Source: Clostridiales bacterium
Lineage (GTDB): Bacteria; Bacillota; Clostridia; Saccharofermentanales; Saccharofermentanaceae
Reading direction: 5' to 3'
NCBI GenBank assembly: GCA_017478485.1
Contig: JAFVDI010000031.1
Span: forward strand, 62,001 to 126,000
DNA length: 64,000 bases
Shown here: in pieces, positions 37,032 through 44,605 of the stretch
Layout of the letters: each line of letters starts with the position of its first letter
Position numbering within the stretch: position 1 is the stretch's first letter
Notes under the pieces: generated by a model
Seen by the model: the letters and a program-made list of their open reading frames with translations, nothing else
What the model was told of the DNA's origin: nothing
The model's database searches: none
Position numbers and translations under genes: made by a program

Positions 37032-37785
37032 TCAGTTTTCGAGGACCCGGCTGTTACTCGGTCCGGAAGGAATGGATAAATTAAAAGGCGCCAGAGTCGC
37101 CGTTTTCGGCATCGGCGGTGTCGGCGGATACTCAGTGGAGGCACTGGTCAGGAGCGGAGTCGGAGCTCTTGACCTTATCGACGATGATAAGGTCTGTCTC
37201 ACAAACATAAACCGTCAGATCATCGCGACACGTAAAACGATCGGCAAATATAAAGTCGATGTTGCCGAAGAACGTATCCACGACATTAATACTGACTGCG
37301 TAGTCCGCACCTATAAGACTTTTTACATGCCTGATACCGCAGATCAGTTCGATTTCAATGAATACGATTACGTTATCGATGCGATCGATACCGTGACCGG
37401 AAAGATCGAACTCGTAATGCAGGCGCAAAAGACCGGAACACCGATAATAAGCAGTATGGGAGCAGGCAACAAAATGGATCCGACAGCTTTTGAGGTTGCA
37501 GATCTTTATAAGACTTCCATTTGTCCGCTTGCCAAGGTAATGCGCCGTGAATGCAAGAAGAGAGGGATCAGATCCCTCAAGGTCGTATATTCGAAAGAAG
37601 TCCCCACGCGTCCTATAGAAGACATGTCCATCAGCTGCAGGACAAACTGCATCTGCCCGCCGGGTACTGCCAGAAAATGTACTCAGAGAAGGGATATTCC
37701 GGGTTCGAACGCTTTCGTTCCTTCGGTTGTCGGACTGATAATCGCAGGAGAAGTGATCAAAGACCTGACCGGCACCGGGAAGTAG
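37024..37785 (+). CDS. tcdA: tRNA threonylcarbamoyladenosine dehydratase
   Basis: 253 residues of the E1/ThiF/MoeB fold. FGIGGVGGYSVEALVRSGVG (about residues 28-47) binds ATP, DDDKVCLTNINRQI follows, and DAIDTVTGKIELV lies near residue 120. The RTNCICPPGTARKC section near residue 212 is typical of the TcdA/CsdL group. It dehydrates t6A at tRNA position 37 to cyclic ct6A. The Sua5/TsaC gene at 58342 acts in the first step of the same modification. Overlaps larE by 8 bases, so the two are coupled; a terminator follows. Confidence 0.92.
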   Translation: MLDQFSRTRLLLGPEGMDKLKGARVAVFGIGGVGGYSVEALVRSGVGALDLIDDDKVCLTNINRQIIATRKTIGKYKVDVAEERIHDINTDCVVRTYKTFYMPDTADQFDFNEYDYVIDAIDTVTGKIELVMQAQKTGTPIISSMGAGNKMDPTAFEVADLYKTSICPLAKVMRRECKKRGIRSLKVVYSKEVPTRPIEDMSISCRTNCICPPGTARKCTQRRDIPGSNAFVPSVVGLIIAGEVIKDLTGTGK

Positions 37786-37818
37786 GCCTGATCTTTCAAA
37801 TGGTTCCAAACAATAACA

Positions 37819-37875
37819 AAGCTTCCGTAAAGTGAGGAAAAAACCGGAAGCTTTGTAAATCATAGTTTTTTTGAA
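37819..37875 (+). terminator. Terminator after tcdA
   Basis: CAAAGCTTCCG and CGGAAGCTTTG form an 11-bp perfect inverted repeat separated by about 15 bases; AAATCATAG then TTTTTTTG follow. It ends the larE-tcdA transcript. Confidence 0.75.
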
Positions 37876-38219
37876 GGAGGGGAACCTTCTGTAATTATGT
37901 TAGCATCTCTGACGGAAAGATGATTGAACGAACTGTTGCGGTCTTGTAATGGTTTAATGAATAATCCGTCAGACAGATTAAAGCCCGGACTCAAACATTT
38001 CCGGGCTCTTGGGGGAAGGGTATTGAAATGAACATGATTTATGATGTCATTATGACCCGTGAACCTTAAATCTACTTTAAAGAACTGAGTGAAAAATGAG
38101 GTTTACCGACAGAACAAGACACATATGTAGATTAAGCATCATGTAAGCCTTATTTTATTGATTGTCCGGGCTTTTGACTTATTTGATAATCAGCGCAATC
38201 AATAAGAATCGAGGGCCTT
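37876..38219. other. Gene-free stretch with three hairpins
   Basis: No convincing gene is seen. AGCCCGG (37981-37987) and CCGGGCT (38003-38009) form a hairpin without a T run on the plus strand. TTATTGATTG (38155-38164) and CAATCAATAA (38196-38205) form a perfect 10-bp inverted repeat directly upstream of the 38220 gene and could be an operator. No clear promoter was found. Confidence 0.4.
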
Positions 38220-38495
38220 ATGATGACTGCTGAAGATACCTATTCCGAACTGATCGAGAACAGCGTGGTGCTGTATAAGCTCGGACTTAACGACAGGGAA
38301 TACAGTGATCTGGAAACTGTTTTTGAATGGCTTGAATGTGCAGCCAAGGTTGATGAGGCTTATAAGAAGGTCGGCATAACCTTTGTATCCAAATTCTCAA
38401 AATGGAATAAATACTATTACCGCGGGAAAGAGATCAACTGTTCCGAGGCGCAGCGCATCGCCCGGAGGATGGCCAAAAAGAGCATTGCCGTTTAA
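38220..38495 (+). CDS. Small cytosolic protein of unknown function
   Basis: 91 residues; the ATG at 38223 is equally possible given GAGGG at 38211-38215. No signal or membrane segment. The N-terminal half is acidic and helical (DTYSELIENSVVLYKLG). Near residue 66 the sequence NKYYYRGKEINCSEAQRIARR resembles NEYYLHGKALARREAVGYAL in the protein at 41718; the spacing from the C-terminus is similar, so the two may be distant paralogues. No recognised family. Confidence 0.6.
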   Translation: MMTAEDTYSELIENSVVLYKLGLNDREYSDLETVFEWLECAAKVDEAYKKVGITFVSKFSKWNKYYYRGKEINCSEAQRIARRMAKKSIAV

Positions 38496-38518
38496 AGCAA
38501 GTAAACGGAGCGTTAATT

Positions 38519-38620
38519 ATGACAGCAACTTATGAGATCAAATGTGTTAATTCGATAGTCAGTGATTGGAACGAAGATGCACTCGAGTACATGATCGAAA
38601 ACTGGGACAACATTGCCTGA
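38519..38620 (+). CDS. 33-residue ORF of unknown function
   Basis: ATG at 38519, preceded by CGGAGCG, with a TGA at 38618-38620. The peptide MTATYEIKCVN... ends in YMIENWDNIA and is acidic with two Trp. It lies 23 bases after the previous small gene on the same strand, so co-expression is likely. Too short for judging by family; a ribosome-binding site and no overlap with other genes support it modestly. Confidence 0.4.
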   Translation: MTATYEIKCVNSIVSDWNEDALEYMIENWDNIA

Positions 38621-38657
38621 GTCTTCTCGGAGGCTTTTATATGGGAAGATAAGAAAT

Positions 38658-38879
38658 TCAGGTGTTTCCGTCTTTCTTCTGCTCAGGCTCGTCGCCGCTG
38701 CTGGCCCATTCATCGGCTTTCTCGATACCGACCTTGGCTGACTTTACGATGGACTTCCCGAGGCTTTCGAACGCTTTTCCGAAGCTTTTTCCGGTATGGA
38801 CCTGATCGTTGCCTATGCTGTTAAAAGCATCCTCGATGCCTTTTCCTGTCTTTTTCCAGTCTGATTTAAGATCTGTCAT
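38658..38879 (-). CDS. Small charged protein of unknown function
   Basis: 73 residues, soluble, with the pattern SDWKKTGKGIEDAFNSIG, SFGKAFESLGKSIVKSAKVG and a polar C-terminus (DEPEQKKDGNT). The repeated GK-x-FxxAF/LGKSI motif suggests an amphipathic helix that could lie on a membrane. Similar small proteins occur widely in Clostridia without known function. Monocistronic, convergent with the 38519 ORF. Confidence 0.6.
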   Translation of the reverse strand: MTDLKSDWKKTGKGIEDAFNSIGNDQVHTGKSFGKAFESLGKSIVKSAKVGIEKADEWASSGDEPEQKKDGNT

Positions 38880-39042
38880 TGAACTATCCCCGCTTTCTTA
38901 TGAATGCGTTTATTATATCATTTGAGGAAAACGGGTTTTAATTATATTATTTTTCTTATGGTTTACACTTTCACAACACATATACGCCGGTGTTCTGTTA
39001 ATGTTTACCTATGGGAAGTGTTATGAATGAAAGGGTGAAGTT

Positions 39043-41106
39043 ATGTTAAGTATGATCTTTAAGATGTCAGCCGTCACTGCCGGCAACATTTTAATTACAT
39101 TCATACTTTGGAAATTCCTGAAGAACAAGAAAATGAACTGGGGCTACCGTTTGCTGGTCTCAGCTGTTTTTGCCGGCCTTTCCATTCTTGCGACCCATTA
39201 CGGCATAGATTATCAGCGTATGATGATCAATGTGAGAGATCTTGCGCCTCTTGCTGCCGGACTTTTCTTTGATCCTATAGCCGGCATCATCGCAGGCCTC
39301 GTCGGAGGAATTGAAAGATACATAGCAGGAACATATTGGGGCGTCGGTACTTATACCACGATCGCTTGTTCGGTTTCCACCTGCCTGTCGGGTATTGTTG
39401 CCGCACTCCTTAGAGTCGTCATATTCAAAGGCAAGAAACCGGCGCTGGTTTTCGCCTACTTTATCGGATCGACCATGGAAGTTTTCCATATGTATGTCGT
39501 ATTCATAACTCACAGAAACGACATGGAAATGGCATACTCTGTAGTTAAGACATGCGCTCCGCCGATGATCGTCTTTACCGGTCTCGGCCTTGCCGTCATT
39601 TCATTCCTGCTCAGGATCGATTCCGGCGAATGGGTCATCCCGAAGAACATCAGAGGAAACCGTGATATTAAAGTCTCGCAAAGATTCCAGTTCTGGCTCT
39701 TTCTCGTATCAGCTATCGTGCTCCTTTCGAATCTTGTACTGGTCAACATACTCCAGACTCAGGTCGCTATACAGGATTCATATGCCGTTTTACAGCGTTC
39801 GATCTACGATATCGGAGGTTCATATAATCTGGCGACCGACAAGCGGAAACAGTTCGGGCCGATGAGATTTAATGTAGGATCCACCGGTAATTTCGCCGTT
39901 ATGGGCGACAGCGGTTTGATAGACTTTGGCGAGCATAGCGGCAAACTCCTTGATCCTGATGCAAAAGATCTGGCAAACACGAATCTTGAAAAGTATGTTT
40001 ACCTCGGAAAGATATTTGGCCGTGACTGCGCCATCATGTCGGCACAGCTCGGTGACGGGCAGAGACTCCTTGTATATCTTCCTGATGAAGAAGTTTTCAA
40101 AGAACGTGACCAGATCGTCTATGAGACTATCCTTGCCGACATCCTGCTCTTTACGGTCATATACATCCTGATCTCGGTGCTTGTTCAAAAGATCGTCGTT
40201 AATAATCTCGAGATGGTCAACGAATCACTCCGAAAGATCACTGACGGCAATCTTAATGAAGTCGTATCCGTATATTCTTCGTCTGAATTTGCATCGCTTT
40301 CTAACGACATCAATCAGACCGTCGACGTGCTTAAGAGATATATCAGCGAGGCGGAGAAACGCATCGAGCAGGAACTTGAGTTTGCCAAGAATATACAGGA
40401 ATCCGCGCTTCCTCATAATTTTTCTTTCCCGAGAAATGATTTTGAGATATACGCATCAATGGATGCCGCAAAGGAAGTCGGCGGAGATTTCTACGATTTC
40501 TTCTTCGTTGACGTCAACAAGATATGTCTGGTCATTGCCGATGTATCAGGCAAAGGCATACCTGCCGCGCTTTTCATGATGAGGAGCAAAACAGTGATCA
40601 GAGGTTATGCCGAATCAGGAAAGAGTCCTTCCGAGATATTCAGTCTTGCAAATAACGGCTTGTGTGAAGGCAACGATGCGAACATGTTCGTAACCGTCTG
40701 GATCGGAATAATCGATCTCGAGACCGGACATATGGTCTGTTCTAATGCAGGACATGAGATCCCTGCGATCATGAGAGCCGGCGGAGCCTATGAGCTTTAT
40801 AAGCAGAAACACAATCTTGCTCTCGGTATATTTGCTGATGTTCCGTTCAGAGAATATGAGATCGATCTTGCACCCGGAGATTCCCTGTTTGTTTATACGG
40901 ACGGCGCGCCCGAAGCGATAAATGAGAAGCAGGAGGAATACGGGACCGGACGTCTTATCGAGGAACTGAACAAATATAAACTGTTTACCCAGAAAGACAT
41001 ACTGACTTATACAAGAAAGAACATCGCGATGTACGTAGGTGAAGAAGAGCAGTTCGATGACGTGACGATGCTCGGATTCAAGTATAACGGTCCGCCAGAG
41101 AAGTGA
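39043..41106 (+). CDS. LytS-type 5TM sensor fused to SpoIIE/RsbU-like PP2C phosphatase
   Basis: 687 residues. The N-terminal 200 residues are a five- or six-helix 5TMR-LYT domain, with VRDLAPLAAGLFFDPIAGI and GLVGGIERY as its signature. A second membrane segment (near 220-245) is followed by an extracytoplasmic domain (about 246-360), another helix and a HAMP-like region (near 375-430). The PP2C domain (about 455-680) has AKEVGGDFYDFF, VIADVSGKGIPAALFMM and FDDVTMLGF. Proposed role: a membrane sensor driving partner switching. Close in its phosphatase domain to the gene at 29827 but with a different sensor. Confidence 0.88.
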   Translation: MLSMIFKMSAVTAGNILITFILWKFLKNKKMNWGYRLLVSAVFAGLSILATHYGIDYQRMMINVRDLAPLAAGLFFDPIAGIIAGLVGGIERYIAGTYWGVGTYTTIACSVSTCLSGIVAALLRVVIFKGKKPALVFAYFIGSTMEVFHMYVVFITHRNDMEMAYSVVKTCAPPMIVFTGLGLAVISFLLRIDSGEWVIPKNIRGNRDIKVSQRFQFWLFLVSAIVLLSNLVLVNILQTQVAIQDSYAVLQRSIYDIGGSYNLATDKRKQFGPMRFNVGSTGNFAVMGDSGLIDFGEHSGKLLDPDAKDLANTNLEKYVYLGKIFGRDCAIMSAQLGDGQRLLVYLPDEEVFKERDQIVYETILADILLFTVIYILISVLVQKIVVNNLEMVNESLRKITDGNLNEVVSVYSSSEFASLSNDINQTVDVLKRYISEAEKRIEQELEFAKNIQESALPHNFSFPRNDFEIYASMDAAKEVGGDFYDFFFVDVNKICLVIADVSGKGIPAALFMMRSKTVIRGYAESGKSPSEIFSLANNGLCEGNDANMFVTVWIGIIDLETGHMVCSNAGHEIPAIMRAGGAYELYKQKHNLALGIFADVPFREYEIDLAPGDSLFVYTDGAPEAINEKQEEYGTGRLIEELNKYKLFTQKDILTYTRKNIAMYVGEEEQFDDVTMLGFKYNGPPEK

Positions 41107-41124
41107 TGACGATCATAAATTTAA

Positions 41125-41160
41125 AACGGCTGTCCGCACAAGCGGACAGCCGTTCTTTTA
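41125..41160. terminator. Bidirectional terminator between PP2C gene and hup
   Basis: AACGGCTGTCCGC and GCGGACAGCCGTT form a perfect 13-bp hairpin with a 4-base loop; TCTTTTA follows on plus and A-rich sequence precedes it, so it can serve both convergent transcripts. Confidence 0.85.
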
Positions 41161-41181
41161 AACGTAAATCAGCAGATCGGA

Positions 41182-41472
41182 TTACTTCTTGCTCTTCTTA
41201 GAGTTAACCTGATCCTTGAGTGCCTGACCAGCCTTGAACTTGGGAGCTGTGCAAGCAGCGATCTTTGTCTCAGCGCCGGTGCGGGGATTACGGCCTGTTC
41301 TTGCAGCCTTCTGTACTGTCTCGAAAGTACCGAAACCTACGAGCTGTACCTTGCCGCCGTTCTTGAGCTCATCGGTAACAACATCGACGAAAGCCTTAAC
41401 AGCGCTCTCTGTAGCAGCCTTTGACATGCCTGTCTTATTAGCCATTGCTTCAACTAATTCTGCTTTGTTCAT
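41182..41472 (-). CDS. hup: DNA-binding protein HU
   Basis: 96 residues from ATG 41472, set by GGAGG at proper spacing (a longer frame to 41487 starts inside this). MNKAELVEAMANKTGMSKAA is the HU start, and VQLVGFGTFETVQKAARTGRNP holds the beta-arm with the conserved GFGxF and RNP. The C-terminal KSKK extension is short. HU compacts and bends DNA. The long 5' region has an inverted repeat AAAATCAACA/TGTTGATTTT (about 41594-41625), between hup and the divergent 41718 gene. Confidence 0.95.
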   Translation of the reverse strand: MNKAELVEAMANKTGMSKAATESAVKAFVDVVTDELKNGGKVQLVGFGTFETVQKAARTGRNPRTGAETKIAACTAPKFKAGQALKDQVNSKKSKK

Positions 41473-41717
41473 TAAAAGAACCTCCAAAAACTATAAGTAC
41501 TTATTGCCGGAGAAGCCTTTCGGACTCCGACAAGGCGATATTATAAAGAACTTCTGACATAAATACTAGGCAAAATCGCGGAAACGGCAAAAAATCAACA
41601 AACAGCACCTGATCTGTTGATTTTGCATCAAAGCAGACATGTTTTAGTGATTGTTGGTGACTCCGGCTGTTGTGATAATAAAGCCGGAAAGAAAAACAGC
41701 AACAGGAGGACAAATCA

Positions 41718-42056
41718 ATGTCAGCAATTAAAGATAATAAGAAAGATATAGAAATGGACGATCAGATGATCGTTTCCTCCTGCAGTCTCGGTGAAACGGC
41801 ATCTGACAGCAAATTGTTATTCGATCTCGGCAAGCTCTATAATTCGATCCGCATGGCGAATATGATCCTTTACTGGGATTACTATTCATCTCTTATCGTA
41901 AACGGCTGGGAGAGCCTGGGGATCGACTGCATAACCGGTTCGGCATACGGCAACGAGTACTATCTTCACGGAAAAGCATTAGCCAGAAGGGAAGCTGTGG
42001 GATATGCTCTGAGCGAGTTTAAAACAAACAAGACAGTTGAAGATTACTTCGACTGA
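41718..42056 (+). CDS. Small protein of unknown function
   Basis: 112 residues behind ACAGGAGGACAAATCA, a strong ribosome-binding site. Acidic N-terminus with MDDQMIVSSCSLGETASDSK, then helices with several Tyr and Trp (MANMILYWDYYSSLIVNGWE). The C-terminal third (GNEYYLHGKALARREAVGYAL) resembles the small protein at 38220. No signal peptide or recognised domain. Divergent from hup. Confidence 0.6.
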   Translation: MSAIKDNKKDIEMDDQMIVSSCSLGETASDSKLLFDLGKLYNSIRMANMILYWDYYSSLIVNGWESLGIDCITGSAYGNEYYLHGKALARREAVGYALSEFKTNKTVEDYFD

Positions 42057-42122
42057 GTCCCTTCATCTTGAATTTCCGGCTCCGGTCTATACTGGAGCCT
42101 ATTTGTTTGCTTAAGGCAGAGA

Positions 42123-42914
42123 TTATAATGTGTCAGCAGCAATAGCGGGATTGTTTAAGCCGTTCAGGAACTTAAGTACAAGTGAGTTGAACAGCTCGTA
42201 TTTTTCGATGCTGCAGACATGTCCGCATTTTTCGATAAAGCAAAGCAGTGATTCGCTCATCTCCCTGTGCGTCTTCTTTACGCTCTTAACGAAAAAGTAG
42301 TCCTCTTTTCCGGAAATAAGGAAGACCGGAAGATGGTTTTCCTTGATCGAGTGCATATAATCCTTAAGTTTGAACTGAGTCCTGAATAATTCCGTGAGCC
42401 ACATCCTGAAAGCTTCGGACGTCATCTTGAAGGATTCTCTGATAAAGATGTCCCTGGACTTCTTGTGATTCTTGTTAGGCATCATGATATTGGCAAACAT
42501 CGGATAGAAGAATCTCTTGGGGATGATGTATTTGAAGCCTTCCACAATAGCGAGCAGAGTCTTGTATCCGAAGCCGAGATTCATGACGAAGCCGGCGAGC
42601 ACGATCGACCTGACTTTTTCTTTGTAAAGATATGCAAATTCCATCGCAACAAGGGTTCCGAGCGACAAAGAGATGATGTGCACCCTGCCGATATTCTCCT
42701 GTTCAAGCACCTTGTTGATCTCTGTTGCCGATTCGGACAGGAGATGCCTGGTCTTCCTGATGGCGGAACCGCCATGGCCTTCAAGGTCGACTGCTATGAC
42801 GTTGAAATCCTGCAGATCCTTTATCTGATACTTCCAGGTCCTGATCGATCCGCCCAGTCCGTGGATCAGTAAGACCCAGTCCTTTGAATTGTTGTTATAT
42901 ATCTTGTAATTCAT
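42123..42914 (-). CDS. Alpha/beta hydrolase
   Basis: 263 residues with the fold of the HGLGGS-type hydrolases: LLIHGLGGSIRTWKYQI near residue 16, nucleophile motif HIISLSLGTLVAME near residue 82 (Ser in SLSLG, where many relatives have GxSxG), acid in ISGKEDYFF and His in EKCGHVCSIEKYE near the C-terminus. Cytosolic; substrate unknown. Monocistronic. The SLSLG elbow is unusual but allowed in some families. Confidence 0.85.
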   Translation of the reverse strand: MNYKIYNNNSKDWVLLIHGLGGSIRTWKYQIKDLQDFNVIAVDLEGHGGSAIRKTRHLLSESATEINKVLEQENIGRVHIISLSLGTLVAMEFAYLYKEKVRSIVLAGFVMNLGFGYKTLLAIVEGFKYIIPKRFFYPMFANIMMPNKNHKKSRDIFIRESFKMTSEAFRMWLTELFRTQFKLKDYMHSIKENHLPVFLISGKEDYFFVKSVKKTHREMSESLLCFIEKCGHVCSIEKYELFNSLVLKFLNGLNNPAIAADTL

Positions 42915-43084
42915 TTTCTATTCCTTTATTCCAAAATAACCATCCGGTTAGCGTCATAGTATTCTTTATCCGGACAATTAAATACGCACAATCTAGGCAA
43001 ATGTGGGGCAATAGTTTGATTATCAAAATAAATTAATTGCTGATACAGCTTAAGGCTGCGGTAACGATAACTAAATTGTGCATG

Positions 43085-43186
43085 TGTAACAATGTTACAG
43101 CGGCCCGAAAAGGCAGGAATTACTTCAGGTTTAAGAACGGGGAGGCCTGCGACTGATCGACATACCGTTATCCGCTGTTCTATAAT
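43085..43186 (+). promoter_or_regulatory. Palindrome and promoter of the 43196 membrane gene
   Basis: TGTAACAATGTTACA at 43085-43099 has arms TGTAAC/GTTACA with a 3-base centre; its core matches the one at 18613. TCGACA (43157-43162) and TATAAT (43181-43186), spacing 18, form a good promoter. The ATG at 43196 is only 9 bases after TATAAT, so the message would have no or almost no leader. Confidence 0.65.
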
Positions 43187-43195
43187 TATACAGTT

Positions 43196-43882
43196 ATGAA
43201 ATACGGCGAATCGACATTTGATATATTGTATCTTCTCTTTGCGGTACTGACAGGCATCCTGATCCTGATAAAGCGCCGCAACAGGAATGATGTCATCATG
43301 GGCACGGCTGCTCTGATACTGGGCATTGGTGATTCATTCCACCTTGTGCCAAGGGTATTAAACTACTTCACCGGCCGGGATCTCACATGGTATCTTGGAT
43401 TTGGGAAACTCGTCACGTCCATCACTATGACCATCTTCTACATACTTGTATTTCTGCTCTACAAAAGTGTCTATCACAGGAACGACAAAACTGCAGTTAA
43501 TACCGGCATTACGATATATATCCTGTCCGCCGTCAGGATCGTTCTGTGTCTTGCGCCGGACAATAACTGGTTTACCGGTGAAGGTTCCGTTTTGTGGGGC
43601 ATTTTGAGGAACCTGCCGTTTATAGTGATCGGAGGGATAGTAGTTCTGCTCTATTTCAAAGCCCGCAAGGAAGACAGATGCCTGGTACGGTTATGGCTTT
43701 ACACATTATTGTCCTTCCTGTTCTATATACCGGTAGCTTTATTCGCGCCGCTTCTGCCTGCGCTTGGCATGCTGATGCTCCCGAAAACGGTTTGCTACAT
43801 CCTTATGCTTAGTTCTTTCATAAAAAAGCAAAAAGATGATCCGGAGATTAATCGGAAAACTGCAAACTCAATAGATGGCTGA
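43196..43882 (+). CDS. Seven-helix membrane protein, possible sensor for the adjacent two-component system
   Basis: 228 residues with about seven hydrophobic segments and a short charged C-terminus. A GDSFHLVPRVLNYF stretch after the second helix is the most specific feature; its function is unknown. The promoter (-35 TCGACA, -10 TATAAT) ends 9 bases before the ATG and there is no ribosome-binding site, so a leaderless message is expected. The response regulator gene starts 48 bases after its stop. A sensory or accessory role for the two-component system is inference from location. Confidence 0.65.
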   Translation: MKYGESTFDILYLLFAVLTGILILIKRRNRNDVIMGTAALILGIGDSFHLVPRVLNYFTGRDLTWYLGFGKLVTSITMTIFYILVFLLYKSVYHRNDKTAVNTGITIYILSAVRIVLCLAPDNNWFTGEGSVLWGILRNLPFIVIGGIVVLLYFKARKEDRCLVRLWLYTLLSFLFYIPVALFAPLLPALGMLMLPKTVCYILMLSSFIKKQKDDPEINRKTANSIDG

Positions 43883-43930
43883 TGCCATAAACTCACATTA
43901 AATCCATATTTGTGCTTTATAATCACAGAT

Positions 43931-44605
43931 ATGAAGAAGATCCTTGTAGTGGAAGATGAGCTTGAGATAAGGCAGCTGCTTGCCAGCTACCTTAGAAACG
44001 AAGGCTTTTCGGTATCTGAGGCTGAGGACGGTGTTTCTGCGATCGAGCTTTTCGGGAAAGAAAAGTTCGATCTTGTGATACTTGACATCCTGATACCGAA
44101 GATAGACGGCTACGGTGTCTGCGAACTGGTTAAATCCAAGTCAGACGTGCCCGTGATCTTCCTTTCTGCATTAGGAGATGAGAACTCCATGATCAAGGGA
44201 TACGATTCTCTTGCAGATGACTATGTCACAAAGCCCTTTTCCATGCCCGTTTTTCTGCGCAAGGTAAAAGCGGTCCTGAGGAGAGACCATCCTTCATCAA
44301 ATGAGGAATACCGGAAGATCTGTCATAAGAATATAGTGATGATCCCCGATCTTATGAAGGTCACGGTCGATGGGAAAGAAGTGGAACTGACGAGCAAAGA
44401 ATTTGATCTTCTGCTTACGTTAGTCAAGAATCCGGGCCGTGTCTATACAAGGGAAATGCTCCTTGAGATGCTCTGGGATTACAATTCGCTCGTTGACGAA
44501 CGCATCATCGACAGTCATGTAAAGAACTTGCGCCGCAAGGTTGGAGAAGGGTTTATCGAGACCGTTAGGGGCAGGGGGTACCGTGTTGAAAAAACGGATA
44601 ATTGA
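43931..44605 (+). CDS. OmpR-family response regulator
   Basis: 224 residues from ATG 43931 (a longer frame from 43910 would overlap the promoter). Receiver domain with VVEDELEIRQLLASYL, acceptor Asp in LVILDILIPKIDGYG near residue 54 and the conserved Lys in VTKPFSMPVFLRKV. C-terminal winged helix: LTSKEFDLLLTLVKNPGRVY and DSHVKNLRRKVGEGF. TATAAT (43918-43923) lies 7 bases before the ATG with no ribosome-binding site, implying a leaderless transcript from an own promoter as well as read-through. The 3' end overlaps the histidine kinase gene by about 23 bases. Confidence 0.92.
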   Translation: MKKILVVEDELEIRQLLASYLRNEGFSVSEAEDGVSAIELFGKEKFDLVILDILIPKIDGYGVCELVKSKSDVPVIFLSALGDENSMIKGYDSLADDYVTKPFSMPVFLRKVKAVLRRDHPSSNEEYRKICHKNIVMIPDLMKVTVDGKEVELTSKEFDLLLTLVKNPGRVYTREMLLEMLWDYNSLVDERIIDSHVKNLRRKVGEGFIETVRGRGYRVEKTDN

